Positions 63,812 to 64,000 of a stretch of DNA of 64,000 nucleotides are shown here, piece after piece. The stretch covers positions 2,831,574 through 2,895,573 of the forward strand of contig NZ_CP025803.1 in assembly GCF_003352065.1 (NCBI RefSeq), in the 5' to 3' direction. The notes under the pieces were generated by a model, which was given only the letters and a program-made list of their open reading frames with translations, was not told the origin of the DNA and searched no databases. Made by a program: the position numbers and the translations under genes. This stretch comes from Sulfitobacter sp. SK011 (lineage in GTDB: Bacteria > Pseudomonadota > Alphaproteobacteria > Rhodobacterales > Rhodobacteraceae). Positions within the stretch are counted from its first letter, which is position 1; every line of letters begins with the position of its first letter.

Positions 63812-64000
63812 ATGGCGTATCTGGGCGTTGAGACATCCCTGACCGGGCGGCGTTGGGTTGGTCCCGGGGTCGATGTGGAACGCGCAGCCGAGGTGTTGGC
63901 GCAGCAAACCGACCTGCCGGAGCCCGTGTGTCAGGTGCTGGCGCGGCGCGGTGTCGCCCCAGCGGATGCCGACGCATTTCTGGCCCCCTCGATACGGGAT
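63812..64000 (+). CDS. recJ: Single-stranded-DNA exonuclease RecJ (N-terminal part)
   Basis: The first 63 codons run to the window edge: MAYLGVETSLTGRRWVGPGV, then a QQTDLPEPVCQVLARRGVAPADADAFLAPS segment, the standard start of RecJ before its DHH phosphoesterase motifs (outside the window). The hom-glpX-recJ order supports the call. Confidence 0.88.
   Translation, partial: MAYLGVETSLTGRRWVGPGVDVERAAEVLAQQTDLPEPVCQVLARRGVAPADADAFLAPSIRD

Noticed and set aside
62686-63813. 375-codon open frame opposite glpX
   Set aside because: Shadow of glpX; no domain, and glpX is unmistakable.

Overview
The window reads as ordinary chromosome from an alphaproteobacterium of the order Rhodobacterales (Roseobacter group). 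The basis is about 60% GC, gene content and order (glyQ / small membrane protein / DUF1206 / glyS / PEP-utilising enzyme; hflK-hflC-DUF2065-degP; hom ... glpX-recJ; folB-folP-glmM), a SAM-II riboswitch before metZ, and an apparent CtrA-box array. I cannot name a genus. No rRNA, tRNA, CRISPR array or intact insertion sequence was found.

Layout. 1-9.9 kb: a partial LysR regulator divergent from a methyltransferase; a YqeY-like protein divergent from carA; a large GT2 glycosyltransferase with an MshEN-type N-terminus behind four phased TTAAC half-sites; a GntR regulator; a HAD nucleotidase; a UbiH-type monooxygenase; a class V aminotransferase; and a Hint-domain protein. 9.9-17.2 kb: two overlapping Lrp/AsnC genes divergent from ilvC, a DMT exporter, the coupled folate/cell-wall operon folB-folP-glmM, and an SleB-like cell wall hydrolase. 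17.2-24.7 kb: a divergent PPDK-like protein, glyS, two small membrane proteins and glyQ. 24.8-31.4 kb: a secreted protein with an inactivated trypsin fold, a ThDP enzyme coupled to a TrkH potassium channel, a DUF1127-like protein and folE2. 31.5-38.8 kb: metZ with complete upstream control (promoter, SAM-II aptamer, terminator), a GST, yciB, an EamA transporter, ftsY and an isolated NuoE-NuoF fusion. 38.9-45.6 kb: an AlkB-type hydroxylase, two paralogous small secreted proteins, xseA, purD, and a tightly coupled ferredoxin / FG-GAP / secreted-protein trio. 45.6-51.9 kb: degP, DUF2065, hflC, hflK, gor, rpiA. 52-61.4 kb: a wrecked adenylate cyclase gene, GST-sdaA, a reductive-dehalogenase-like Fe-S protein, secreted and outer-membrane proteins, pirin, TetR and hom. 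61.4-62.8 kb: a lower-GC insertion with broken genes splitting hom from glpX. The end holds glpX and the start of recJ.

How the genes work together. Most are housekeeping: pyrimidine and purine synthesis (carA, purD), folate (folE2, folB, folP), amino acids (ilvC, metZ, hom, sdaA), glycyl-tRNA charging (glyQS), envelope protein quality control (degP, hflKC), thiol redox (gor, GSTs) and carbon metabolism (rpiA, glpX). The less ordinary points are the GT2 gene that may combine CtrA and cyclic-di-GMP control, the pseudo-protease, the paralogous four-cysteine secreted proteins, the orphan NuoE-NuoF fusion, the reductive-dehalogenase-like protein, and two decay or insertion sites (cyclase pseudogene, hom-glpX island). 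I did not find a convincing wholly new multi-gene system; the strongest candidate for something under-described is the GT2 locus at 2.87-4.83 kb.
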